Source: Rhynchopus sp. YZ270_cl-10 (taxonomy: Eukaryota > Euglenozoa > Diplonemea > Diplonemida > Diplonemidae). From it: 64,000 bases of DNA. A program made the position numbers and the translations under genes. Position 1 is the stretch's first letter. Each line of letters begins with the position of its first letter. This document shows positions 32,788-41,268 of the stretch, one piece after another. The notes below the pieces were generated by a model that searched no databases, was not told the origin of the DNA, and saw only the letters and a program-made list of their open reading frames with translations. The stretch is taken from assembly GCA_964035575.1 (NCBI GenBank), contig OZ037849.1, forward strand, positions 434,001 to 498,000, read 5' to 3'.

Positions 32788-34911
32788 ATGGGGATGCAGT
32801 GTCTCAATGGCGTGCTCTCCTTGGACGGGACACTGAGCACCAAAAAGAAGGAGTTGCGCACACAGTTCTTCATCTTTGCTTCTGTGGGTTGGGTGGGCAC
32901 TGTAAGTCTTCTGCTGTCCACTTTTGAACAGCACCGAATGCCTATAGCCTTAGGTGGGACACTGACAGTCTCGCTTGGGTTCAGCATTGCGATCTGTGTA
33001 GTGCTGTGCAGGGTTCCGTTGACAACAAGGGTGGTGGTGGGCACGCTGTACATGATCACATGTGGAATGCTGATGTGGGATTTGAGTGGACGAACAATCT
33101 CCCTAGAAGCGTGGCCTCTCCTCGTACTCGTCATCGACGTGCTGCTTGTGATGCAGGTGCCTAAGGTGTACAGTCAAGGGCTTGTGGGTTTCATTATCAT
33201 GTGGTTGTTGCTGCTTGGTGTTGAGGAGAGCTTCAGGTTTGGTCTGTTCGAGATGCCCGGGTTGGCAGAGCAGGAGGGTGAGTTCGGACGACTGTATTAC
33301 TTGAAGGGGAAGTTTGACTGTGAGACACCACCCTGTCCAGTAAAGTTCCCTTCGCCTCGCCTATTTACTGCAGTAACTGTGTTTGTGATTGACTTCATCG
33401 TGACACGTGGTTTCGCACATGAGGTGCTGAAGGAGCAGGCATCAATGGAGCGGACGATCAACGCTGTGCAGGAGATTGCGTCGTTGCTCGCAAAGTACGA
33501 CGTGGAAGGTGTGGCACGGATGCTTGCGGCACGTGGCTCAGAGCTGCCTGAGGAGATGTACGAGACGCTGCAGACAATGGAGAAGAACCTGCGCCGCTAC
33601 AAGCCCTACCTCCCTGCTGCGCTGTTTGAGGAGATGGAGGTGGGTAGGGTACAGCAGGAGCACAGGTCTGTGGCACCACCTGGTCTAGCCAACGAGACAG
33701 CAACAATTGTGTTCACAGACATACGTGCATCAGCAACGATCTGGGAACATGCACCTGAAGGGATGCGTGCTGGGCTGAAGATCCACAACACTGTGATACG
33801 CGAGGTGATGCAGATGTTTGGTGGGTACGAAGTCAAAACCATCGGTGATGCCTTCATGGTTGCCTTCACATCAACACAGGACGGGGTGAACTTCAGTCTG
33901 CGTGTGCACGAACTCCTGCGTGAAGCTGTCTGGCCTGATTCGCTACTTGAGGATGCACCAATCTGTGCTGAACAGGGACCACTTTGGGGAGGACTGACTG
34001 TGCGCATTGGTGTGAACACTGGCCCTGTGAGTGCGGAGGAGAACGCACTGACGGGACGGACAGACTACCTTGGCCACACAGTGAACGTTGCTGCACGCCT
34101 TGAGAGCACATGCAATCCTGGTGCTGTTGCCATCCCCTCTGACCTGTACACATCTGAGTGCATGTCTTGCTCTGCTGTTGTTGGGGATGCGGAGGCACTG
34201 GACTTGAAGGGTGTGTCTGGGACAACGTTTGTGTGTTGTGTGTGGCCTTTGTCACTTGCGGGTCGCAAGCACAGTCCCCTCAAAGAACCTTCTGTGATGC
34301 TGAAGGGTGCACAAGGTGTCGATGTGCAAGATTTCGACAGTGCGACCACCAACTCAACTTCGCTGTGTGCTGACAACCACATCACATCACTTCCGTTTGA
34401 GGCAACTGTTGGCACTGTGCATCTTGCCGTTGGTGACGAGTGTGACCCTTCAGCACTGCACAACCTGAGCCTTGCCCTGACGACCCTCACAGTGGCGCTG
34501 GACCAGAACGGTGGGACCTTGGTGACGCTGCTTGGGAGCCGTGTCTGTGTTGGGTGGAACGTGACCCGGCCAGCACCTGCACACATGGAGAACGCAGTGC
34601 GCTTTGCACAACGCCTTTTGGGGACTGCAGTGCTGTCTGGTGCAGGGCTTGTGACGGGTTCGGTGCAGCACGGAGATGTTGGTGCTCGGAAGCAACGCTT
34701 TGTGACTGTGATGGGGCAGACTGTGTACCGGAGCTGGGCGCTGTGCGACACGGCACGGGAGGGGAAGCAGTGTTTGTACGAACCTCCGTTGGGGACTGTG
34801 CTTCCTGCTGCGTTGAAGCTGGCACTGCAGGCTGAGGGCAAATCACATGATGGGTTGTACCAGATCCTAGCGACGAGGAGTCGCTTGTGCGAAGAGAAGG
34901 AGAAGACGTGA
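32788..34911 (+). CDS. Six-helix membrane adenylate cyclase with second, degenerate cyclase domain
   Basis: The product is 707 residues and most likely makes cAMP from ATP at a membrane. Six predicted transmembrane helices lie at about 27-46, 54-74, 83-99, 109-124, 131-147 and 193-209. A signalling linker (residues 210-280: HEVLKEQASMERTI to RRYKPYLPAALF) leads to a class III catalytic domain at about 304-456. Its key positions are visible: metal aspartates D311 (FTDIRAS) and D354 (KTIGDAF), adenine-specifying K350 and D426 (TDYLGH), and transition-state N433 and R437 (TVNVAARLES). The Lys/Asp pair predicts ATP rather than GTP. Residues about 537-665 form a second cyclase-like domain (LVTGSVQHGDVG, RFVTVMGQTV) without catalytic residues. 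The start is set by alignment with paralogues at 46,988, 50,406 and 62,640. The AG of ACACAG lies 20 nt upstream of the ATG. Confidence 0.88.
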   Translation: MGMQCLNGVLSLDGTLSTKKKELRTQFFIFASVGWVGTVSLLLSTFEQHRMPIALGGTLTVSLGFSIAICVVLCRVPLTTRVVVGTLYMITCGMLMWDLSGRTISLEAWPLLVLVIDVLLVMQVPKVYSQGLVGFIIMWLLLLGVEESFRFGLFEMPGLAEQEGEFGRLYYLKGKFDCETPPCPVKFPSPRLFTAVTVFVIDFIVTRGFAHEVLKEQASMERTINAVQEIASLLAKYDVEGVARMLAARGSELPEEMYETLQTMEKNLRRYKPYLPAALFEEMEVGRVQQEHRSVAPPGLANETATIVFTDIRASATIWEHAPEGMRAGLKIHNTVIREVMQMFGGYEVKTIGDAFMVAFTSTQDGVNFSLRVHELLREAVWPDSLLEDAPICAEQGPLWGGLTVRIGVNTGPVSAEENALTGRTDYLGHTVNVAARLESTCNPGAVAIPSDLYTSECMSCSAVVGDAEALDLKGVSGTTFVCCVWPLSLAGRKHSPLKEPSVMLKGAQGVDVQDFDSATTNSTSLCADNHITSLPFEATVGTVHLAVGDECDPSALHNLSLALTTLTVALDQNGGTLVTLLGSRVCVGWNVTRPAPAHMENAVRFAQRLLGTAVLSGAGLVTGSVQHGDVGARKQRFVTVMGQTVYRSWALCDTAREGKQCLYEPPLGTVLPAALKLALQAEGKSHDGLYQILATRSRLCEEKEKT

Positions 34912-35480
34912 GTGGTGTGTTGTGCCAATTTCCATTGTGCACTTGCACCTGGTCTGTTCTTGTTACGCTCATTTTATTTGGGACATGATATTTGACATAC
35001 CGTGGTGGAACTCGGGAGGGTTAAATTAAAAAGACACTTTTCTTTTCACGGGTCGAATATAACTCTTGGGATGGCTGCAGTACCAAGGTGTCATTGCAAC
35101 GGGGATTGTTGTACGTTCGCGTAGCGTTGGAGCAAGGGAAGCACCTTTTCTTTGTGCTTTCATCTGGGGCTGGCATCGTACTTGGGTCAGTGGGAAGTGG
35201 CATCATGCCATCATGCCATCATGCCATCATGCCATCATGCCATCATGCCATCATGCCATCATGCCATCATGCCATCATGCCATCATGCCATCATGCCATC
35301 ATGCCATCATGCCATCATGCCATCATGCCATCATGCCATCATGCCATCATGCCATCATGCCATCATGCCATCATGCCATCATGCCATCTGGGGGAAAAAT
35401 CTACGTATTATACGTATATTAACGTATTATACGCAATACGTAGGGGGGTAGTCACGTATTTGCCACCACAGCCCCCTCCC
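34912..35480. other. 3' flank of the cyclase gene with family-E element and microsatellite
   Basis: Behind the cyclase stop, a family-E element (35,155-35,205; CATCTGGGGCTGGCATCGTA, then GGGTCAGTGGGA) runs directly into an ATGCCATC microsatellite. After it come short ACGTATTA palindromic motifs (35,400-35,450). Confidence 0.6.
35200..35387. repeat. (ATGCCATC)n microsatellite, about 23 copies
   Basis: The eight-base unit is repeated without visible variation. It starts exactly where other family-E copies read GGTGGCTGCATCAGC, so the array seems to have grown out of the end of the E element. Confidence 0.95.
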
Positions 35481-36277
35481 CAGTGTTGGCAGAGTACGTG
35501 TACGTTGTACTTTTTGTACTTTTGTACTTTTTGACGTACTTTTTGGCGCCCAAATCCGTACTTTATGACCCTATATTTTACCCTGGGAATTCGACACAAG
35601 AAGTCCGTTTTGGCTGACCGCTGTGAAGCTGACCCGCATCCCCCCTCACTCGTGCCAGTGCGAGGGAACATTCTCCGATATGGGGTTCGTCACTTGCGCA
35701 CGTCGGCACAATATGGGACCTGTGAACATTCACCGCGTCACCTCGCTGTACAAAAAACTGAGGGTGAACAGGGAGGAGTGCTGGTGGGGGGCGGAGAATC
35801 CGGAGGGGGAGAACGAACCACCGACGAAGCGGAGTAAGAAGACTGATGACGCACCCGTAAGCGAGATTGACTTTGCTACCATTCTGTGAACCCCATAATC
35901 CCATCCCTTTTCCCCCTCCCAACTGTTCGAGGTGTAGTCATCTACCCCCTACTGTATCCCGACTTTGTTGGACAACACCTGATCACACGTGACCGACAGG
36001 AAACACCATCTCCCATTGCTTCTTGACTCCGAGGCGTCGCTGTTCGAGAACCAGGTGCCGCTGTCTGTGAACCTGCGAGACCACGCGCACATTCTTGAGA
36101 AGCCGTTTACACCTTTGTGCCGTACTATGCCAACACTGCCATCAAACCTTTTTTTTTTTGCCCCCACACTGGTACACCAGCTGCACATACCCGGCCACAA
36201 ACCCAGATGTACTTTTTGTGTATTTTTTGTACTTTTTACGTACTTTTTGAAATTGGACACGTACTCTGCCAACACTG
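35481..36277. mobile_element. Short hAT-type DNA transposon remnant
   Basis: Inverted ends of about 21 bp match: CAGTGTTGGCAGAGTACGTG at 35,481 and its complement ending at 36,277. CAGTG-type ends are typical of hAT elements. The 8-bp flanks (cccctccc / ccactacc) agree in six positions, a possible eroded target duplication. Inside, the frame 35,623-35,889 reads RIPPHSCQCEGTFSDMGFVT, then ARRHNMGPVNIHRVTSLY, which resembles the C-terminal hAT dimerisation region (family pattern: P-x-S-x-x-x-E-R-x-F-S with a later x-R-R). The catalytic part is missing, so the element is non-autonomous or internally deleted. A second copy of the inner end motif (GCCAACACTGCCA) lies at about 36,130. Confidence 0.65.
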
Positions 36278-36381
36278 CCACTACCCATTTTTTCCTACAT
36301 ATTTTTTTTTGTATCTCAAACCCACCACCTTCACAGACAAAATAATACACTAAAGATACCGCATTTTTCAGATACGATTTG

Positions 36382-37227
36382 ATGGATATCATTGTCGGAC
36401 TTCCACAGGGTGGGGAGGTGACGGTAGAGGTTCCTTTGGAGTGCACTGTCGCCGGACTGCACAACGCCGTGCACCGCGCTTTGGGTGGCACCTCAACACC
36501 GTGGCAGGACACCGACGAGATCGACACCTTCCAGCAACTCTGCCTTGGGGGAGAACCCCTCGAGGTTGACACACTGCTGCGGAACCTCGCCTTTGAAACG
36601 GGATTCATCCTTATAGAAGGGAAGAGAGTTACCGCGGTGAGGGAGCTTGGTGAAATGGGGGTCGGGACCCGACGGATGGACAAACGACTTCTTGCAGAGC
36701 TAGGTACCGGCGCGCGGACGGGAAAGGCAAGAGAAACGAGGATTCACACGATACAACTCCTCCTCGACGCAGGCGCCTCCCCTACTACCGAATCCTTCTG
36801 CATGGCGGCCAGCCGAGCGAACCATCGTGCTCTAGAATTGCTTTACGCTGCCGGAGCCATCCCATCTGAAGACGCGCTGTACCGTCTCAGTGTCTGCGGC
36901 AACCCGTTTGATGAGAGCTGTCTCGATAGCATGCGATTTCTTGTAGAGGTTTGTGGCCTCCCTTTGACGCTTGAAATATACAAGAACTGTGCTGCGGCGG
37001 GGCAGGAGGCGTGTTGTGTCTACATTCTGCAAAGTAATGGGGTCAGTCCTGATATGGTGACAATGGTAGGACCGTTGGACGCTTCGTTGGTGCAAATATG
37101 TTCGGGGAACTCAAAGCGTTCTAAGAAGATGGCTGCCTCCGCGCCCTTCGCATCGGATGTGCACAGACTGCTCGAGGCGGGTCACAAGGGGCATTCCCGT
37201 CGACAACACGCTGGGAGGGTGGCATGA
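36382..37227 (+). CDS. Ubiquitin-like plus ankyrin-like repeat protein
   Basis: The product is 281 residues. Residues 1-80 resemble a ubiquitin-like module: MDIIVGLPQGGEVTVEVPLE, a helix TVAGLHNAVHRALGG, then LCLGGEPLEVDTLLRN and FILIEGKRV, close to the strand-helix-strand order of ubiquitin with its 'F-x-G-x-x-L-x-x-x-x-x-L' region. Residues about 115-215 contain two or three degenerate ankyrin-type helix pairs (IQLLLDAGASP, ALELLYAAGAIP, YILQSNGVSP). The C-terminus is basic. There are no membrane segments. The ATG at 36,382 follows a T-rich stretch with CAG (AG at 36,370-36,371). With the gene at 1582 it suggests a group of adaptor-like proteins sharing a ubiquitin-like head. The function is unknown. 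Confidence 0.7.
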   Translation: MDIIVGLPQGGEVTVEVPLECTVAGLHNAVHRALGGTSTPWQDTDEIDTFQQLCLGGEPLEVDTLLRNLAFETGFILIEGKRVTAVRELGEMGVGTRRMDKRLLAELGTGARTGKARETRIHTIQLLLDAGASPTTESFCMAASRANHRALELLYAAGAIPSEDALYRLSVCGNPFDESCLDSMRFLVEVCGLPLTLEIYKNCAAAGQEACCVYILQSNGVSPDMVTMVGPLDASLVQICSGNSKRSKKMAASAPFASDVHRLLEAGHKGHSRRQHAGRVA

Positions 37228-39438
37228 AAAAAAGGGGGGTCATGGCAGCGGAGTTGCGCACACCTTCCGGAGATGGGTGCTGCTAGCAGCGGCAGTCGTT
37301 CTTCACATCTTAGCAAAGATCTGGACAACACTAAAAGGTTTTTGGCAGTAGGGGAGGAAGAGGAAGAGGGGGCAATGCAGAAGAACATCGGGGGGAAAAA
37401 GGGAGCTGACCATTTTTCTTTTCTTTTCTCGGGGGATATGACAGTTTGGTTGTTGTGAGAAGGGGGGTGAGGAAGGCGTTCCAAACTTTTTTCAACCTCC
37501 CTAAGTTATCGTGTGTTTTTACCCTCCGTTTTTGTTCGACTGACCATGCCTTAAATTCTAGAATTTAAATTTCTATTTCAAAAACAAACCCCCGTTTGTT
37601 CGGATCAAACAGAGAGTGTACGTTAAGATTTGTCTCTCTCAAGACATGCTTCACGCCTCGCTTATTACTTTGGTAAACCCTTTGCTCAGGGGTGCATTCA
37701 TCACGGGTGGCATACATCGAGATACACAGCTGCACGTTATTGGGTTGAAGTGGACTGCGAGAGTGGGTCATGTGTGTGTGTGTCTTTAAACGGTGACCTA
37801 AGCACACAGAGAGCCAGGTTGATCTCATAAACTTTTCGTTTTAAAAAGTAAGATTTGCACAAAACTGTGGCAACACAAAAAACCGAGGCAAACTACACTC
37901 CAACAATTTATCAAAAAAAAAAAAGGATCATATTTGACCTCCGAGGTGCAGAATATTGCCAAAAATTAGTGTGTTAGATGTGGTGAAAGCAGCGCGTAGG
38001 TAGTTCCTAAGAGTGGAAACCTTGCCCAGGGGGTGGTGTCTTGATGGCGCATGAGACGTTGCGTTTGTATCATTCAAATTTTTTTTTTCAAAAAAAAAAA
38101 AAAGACATGCCCAAAAACAACTGTTCAAAAAGGCTCAAAGCCATTTGTTTCTTCGTTTAATCATGAAGATCAAACGTTACTTTTACGAGGCCCATCTTCT
38201 CATTCAGTTGTTTAATACGTTTTTTTTTTTCTTTCTCAGTTTTTTTCTCTTTTTGTGAGGACTGGTGACAAGCCTCCGTCTTTTAAATTCGTTTGACAAG
38301 GTTTATCTTAGTACCGTTTTACCCCCAAAACACAACCGTGCACACCTGGCGACAATTACACACATTTTCACCTAAATTTATGGGGGAAACGGTACATCGC
38401 ACTGTAATCATTTTCAAGGTGACTAAGCACGAGAGATCCAAAAATACAACAAAAAAGATTGATGAATAACCAATGTTCAAAACATTAAGTAATCTAATCA
38501 GACTAAGCACGAGAGAGTCTTAGGGTCATCTTATAAACTTTTTCTTTTCTTTTGTGAGGTAACTGTGATTCACGTCGTCTGAAGAGATATGGTGGGGGCC
38601 GGGGGAGGGTGGGGAGGGGGCGAGAGGTGCAGCCTTCAGATGACGCAGCTCACCCACTTGGCTACCGACGCGAAACTGCTAACCTGATGTTTGTGTCGGA
38701 AGTGGGAAATGCCTCAGGTTGGGAGCGTTTTTTTTTTTTTCTCTTTTTCTTTATTTTTTCATTTTTCATTTTTGCGCAAAATATACTGCGGGCATTAAGC
38801 CATCGCACTGCTGTTGCATATCTCCTTTGCGAGGATGTCTCCTCAAATTTTCCTGATGTTCTTTCGTTTAAGAGGCTGTGTTGAAAGCTGTTGTGTGGCT
38901 TGTTCCTAATAGAGGGAATTGCCCAGGGTGTGTATTGTATTGTATTGTGTGTCAACAGAACGAAAGAGTACATTTATGATGGTTTCAGGCTTCGCGCTAA
39001 CTTTCGCGCAGAGCCTGGCCGTTTCTTTCGTTTTTTTTTTTTTTTTTTTCCTTTTTTTTTTTTTTCCATTCCGTTCTTGCCCTGCAAAAAAAATGAGGAA
39101 AATATACGCGATTGCGTCAAACAAAAAAAAAAAATGATTAAGTTTTCGGGCATCCTCGGGTGTCCACACCTTCCTACGTTTTGTGATACAATCCATTCGC
39201 GCATCTGCACACGATATTATGTTTCAATGCTGTTGTACTCCTATATGTCTGTCACGACTCACCTCCCTTGAAGCCCAGCTATGGGCAGTACCTCAGTACC
39301 TTAGGGCACGGCACGGCATGCCTGCTATCCTTGCCTTTCTAAGGGCATGTGTCCGAACGTTCCTTAGTACGAAGGTGTTGTCTTTGTTACACTTCCCTCC
39401 AATGTACCCCCACCCACCCACAGCACTTTGCCGTAACA
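37228..39438. other. Gene-free interval with families F, C, D and I
   Basis: The stretch contains an interrupted family-F element (37,455-37,631) and family-C elements at 37,791-37,840, 38,417-38,440 and 38,500-38,545. Family D lies at 37,868-37,925, family-I elements at 37,972-38,037 and 38,877-38,945, and a partial family A at 39,141-39,180. No gene is recognised; the A- and T-rich open frames are low-complexity. Confidence 0.6.
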
Positions 39439-41268
39439 ATGTCGCCGACAGTGGAGGCCTGCGACGTACGGGGCCAGCGTGAAGTCCCTATTGTGATGAC
39501 CTCTGCACGCCGTGACCAGCATGGGATGGAGCACGCCCTGGACGCACTGCAGAAGGTACGCGACGCTGCACAGGCGGTGTTTGACCGGATTGGGGAACGT
39601 GTGGACGCAGAGCGTACACGCATGGAGGAGCTGCAGGAGAAGATCAGCGAGCTGGGCGACACTGTGGGGGAGGTCTCGGAGCGCAAGAAGGCAACAACTG
39701 TGCTGTCCTCGTTCAAGTACCCTGGGCAGAAGTGGAAGCCCGAGAAGGTGATCCAATACGACGAGGCGATGTACCGCCCACGCACACGCAAGATCCGCGA
39801 CCAGCGTGTCTTCCTCCGCGAGGAGTGGCCCGAAGACACACACGTGAATGTGCCGACACGCTCACGCGACCCGACAGACCAATACGAGCTGCCACTCTTC
39901 GTGTCGAACTCGAAGGGGAAGCGCCAGCACCACGGCCTTGGCCGCATGCCGAAGAACCTTGAGGCGTGTGGGTCGCTGCTGCTGTTCAATACAAACGAGA
40001 ACCCGTATAAGGAGTACGGGATCTTCGACCCGCTGCAGAAGGAGGGCAAGCGGAAGAAGGAGTGGGAGCGCCGCAAGCTTGCGGAGGCGCCGATGACGTT
40101 TGGTGGGAACGACGGGTTTAAGAAGGGGGGTGATGCCGAGGGGATTGGGTACGTGCCTAGGACAGGGCGTGCGCCGCAGTTCTTCAAAGACCGTCCACGT
40201 GCGCTGAAGCTGGAGGGGGTAGTGGAGTGGGACGAGTCTGGGTTTGACGATTGCGAGCAGTGCCCAGCACCCTCATGGTGTGTGGACAGAGGTGAGGGCA
40301 GTCGTGCATCGCGGGGGACGCCCGGCACACATGTCACAGCTTCTGCGGCTGGGAGACTACAGCGGGTAGGAGTACCACGGCCACCGCTACCAAGTGTGCA
40401 GACAAGAGTTGCACCACCACCAATCATGCCGACAGGAGTCCGGCCACCAATCATGCCGGCGGGAGTTCCACCGCCACCAAGCGTCCCACCACCAAGTGTG
40501 CAGACAGGACTCCCGCCACCAATCATGCCGACGGGAGTCCCACCGCCACCAATCATGTCGACAGGAGTTCCACCGCCACCAAGCGTCCCACCACCAAGTA
40601 TGCCGACGGGAGTCCCACCGCCACCAATCATGACGACAGGAGTCCCACCGCCACCAAGCGTCCCGCCACCAAGTATGCCGACGGGAGTCCCACCGCCACC
40701 AATCATGACGACAGGAGTCCCACCGCCACCAAGCGTCCCACCACCAAGTATGCCGACGGGAGTCCCACCGCCACCAATCATGACGACAGGAGTCCCACTG
40801 CCACCAAGCGTCCCGCCACCAAGTGTGCAGACAGGAGTCCCGCCACCAATCATGCCGACGGGAGTCCCACCGCCACCAAGCGTCCCGCCACCAAGTGTGC
40901 AGACAGGAGTCCCGCCACCGATCATGCCGACAGGAGTCCCACCGCCACCAAGCGTACCGCCACCAAGTGTGCAGACAGGAGTCCCGCCACCACCAAGTAT
41001 GCAAGCAGTCCCACTACCACCTGTGCGCCCTACCCGGGTGCACCAAGACACGCCAAAAGAGTTTCCCAGAGTGGAACAGGGCTCACACGCTTCGCTGATG
41101 CAGCAGGTCATCGAAGGTGTAACGCTTGCACCTGTGGCAAGGCGCAGACAACCGCAGCGTGTCACACACGACGAGGAGCCGAGGCTGCTGTCAAAGCTGA
41201 GACGGCGCCGCATTGCGCTGGGTGGGTCGGACACATCCTCGGACACATCCTCGGACAGCTCAGAGTAG
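39439..41268 (+). CDS. WASHC1: WASH complex subunit 1 (Arp2/3 activator)
   Basis: The product is 609 residues. It activates Arp2/3-driven actin branching on endosomes as part of the WASH complex. The N-terminal WASH homology region shows HALDALQKVRDAAQAVFDRI, ERKKATTVLSSFKYP and later ACGSLLLFNTNENPYKEYGI, then FDPL, closely matching human WASH (SSLLLFNTTENLYKKY, FLDPL). A proline-rich region with repeats of about 75 bp (40,381-41,010; GVPPPPSVPPPS, PTGVPPPPIM) follows, as expected for profilin binding. The C-terminal module has a WH2-like actin-binding motif (LMQQVIEGVTLAP, about residues 553-565). A connector and acidic tail follow (LLSKLRRRRIALGGSDTSSD, cf. human ILSRRIAVEYSDSEDD). The tail ends in DSSE and lacks the terminal Trp seen in most Arp2/3 activators. 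The ATG at 39,439 is 16 nt after CACAG; the upstream in-frame ATG at 39,349 is rejected for that reason. Confidence 0.93.
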   Translation: MSPTVEACDVRGQREVPIVMTSARRDQHGMEHALDALQKVRDAAQAVFDRIGERVDAERTRMEELQEKISELGDTVGEVSERKKATTVLSSFKYPGQKWKPEKVIQYDEAMYRPRTRKIRDQRVFLREEWPEDTHVNVPTRSRDPTDQYELPLFVSNSKGKRQHHGLGRMPKNLEACGSLLLFNTNENPYKEYGIFDPLQKEGKRKKEWERRKLAEAPMTFGGNDGFKKGGDAEGIGYVPRTGRAPQFFKDRPRALKLEGVVEWDESGFDDCEQCPAPSWCVDRGEGSRASRGTPGTHVTASAAGRLQRVGVPRPPLPSVQTRVAPPPIMPTGVRPPIMPAGVPPPPSVPPPSVQTGLPPPIMPTGVPPPPIMSTGVPPPPSVPPPSMPTGVPPPPIMTTGVPPPPSVPPPSMPTGVPPPPIMTTGVPPPPSVPPPSMPTGVPPPPIMTTGVPLPPSVPPPSVQTGVPPPIMPTGVPPPPSVPPPSVQTGVPPPIMPTGVPPPPSVPPPSVQTGVPPPPSMQAVPLPPVRPTRVHQDTPKEFPRVEQGSHASLMQQVIEGVTLAPVARRRQPQRVTHDEEPRLLSKLRRRRIALGGSDTSSDTSSDSSE

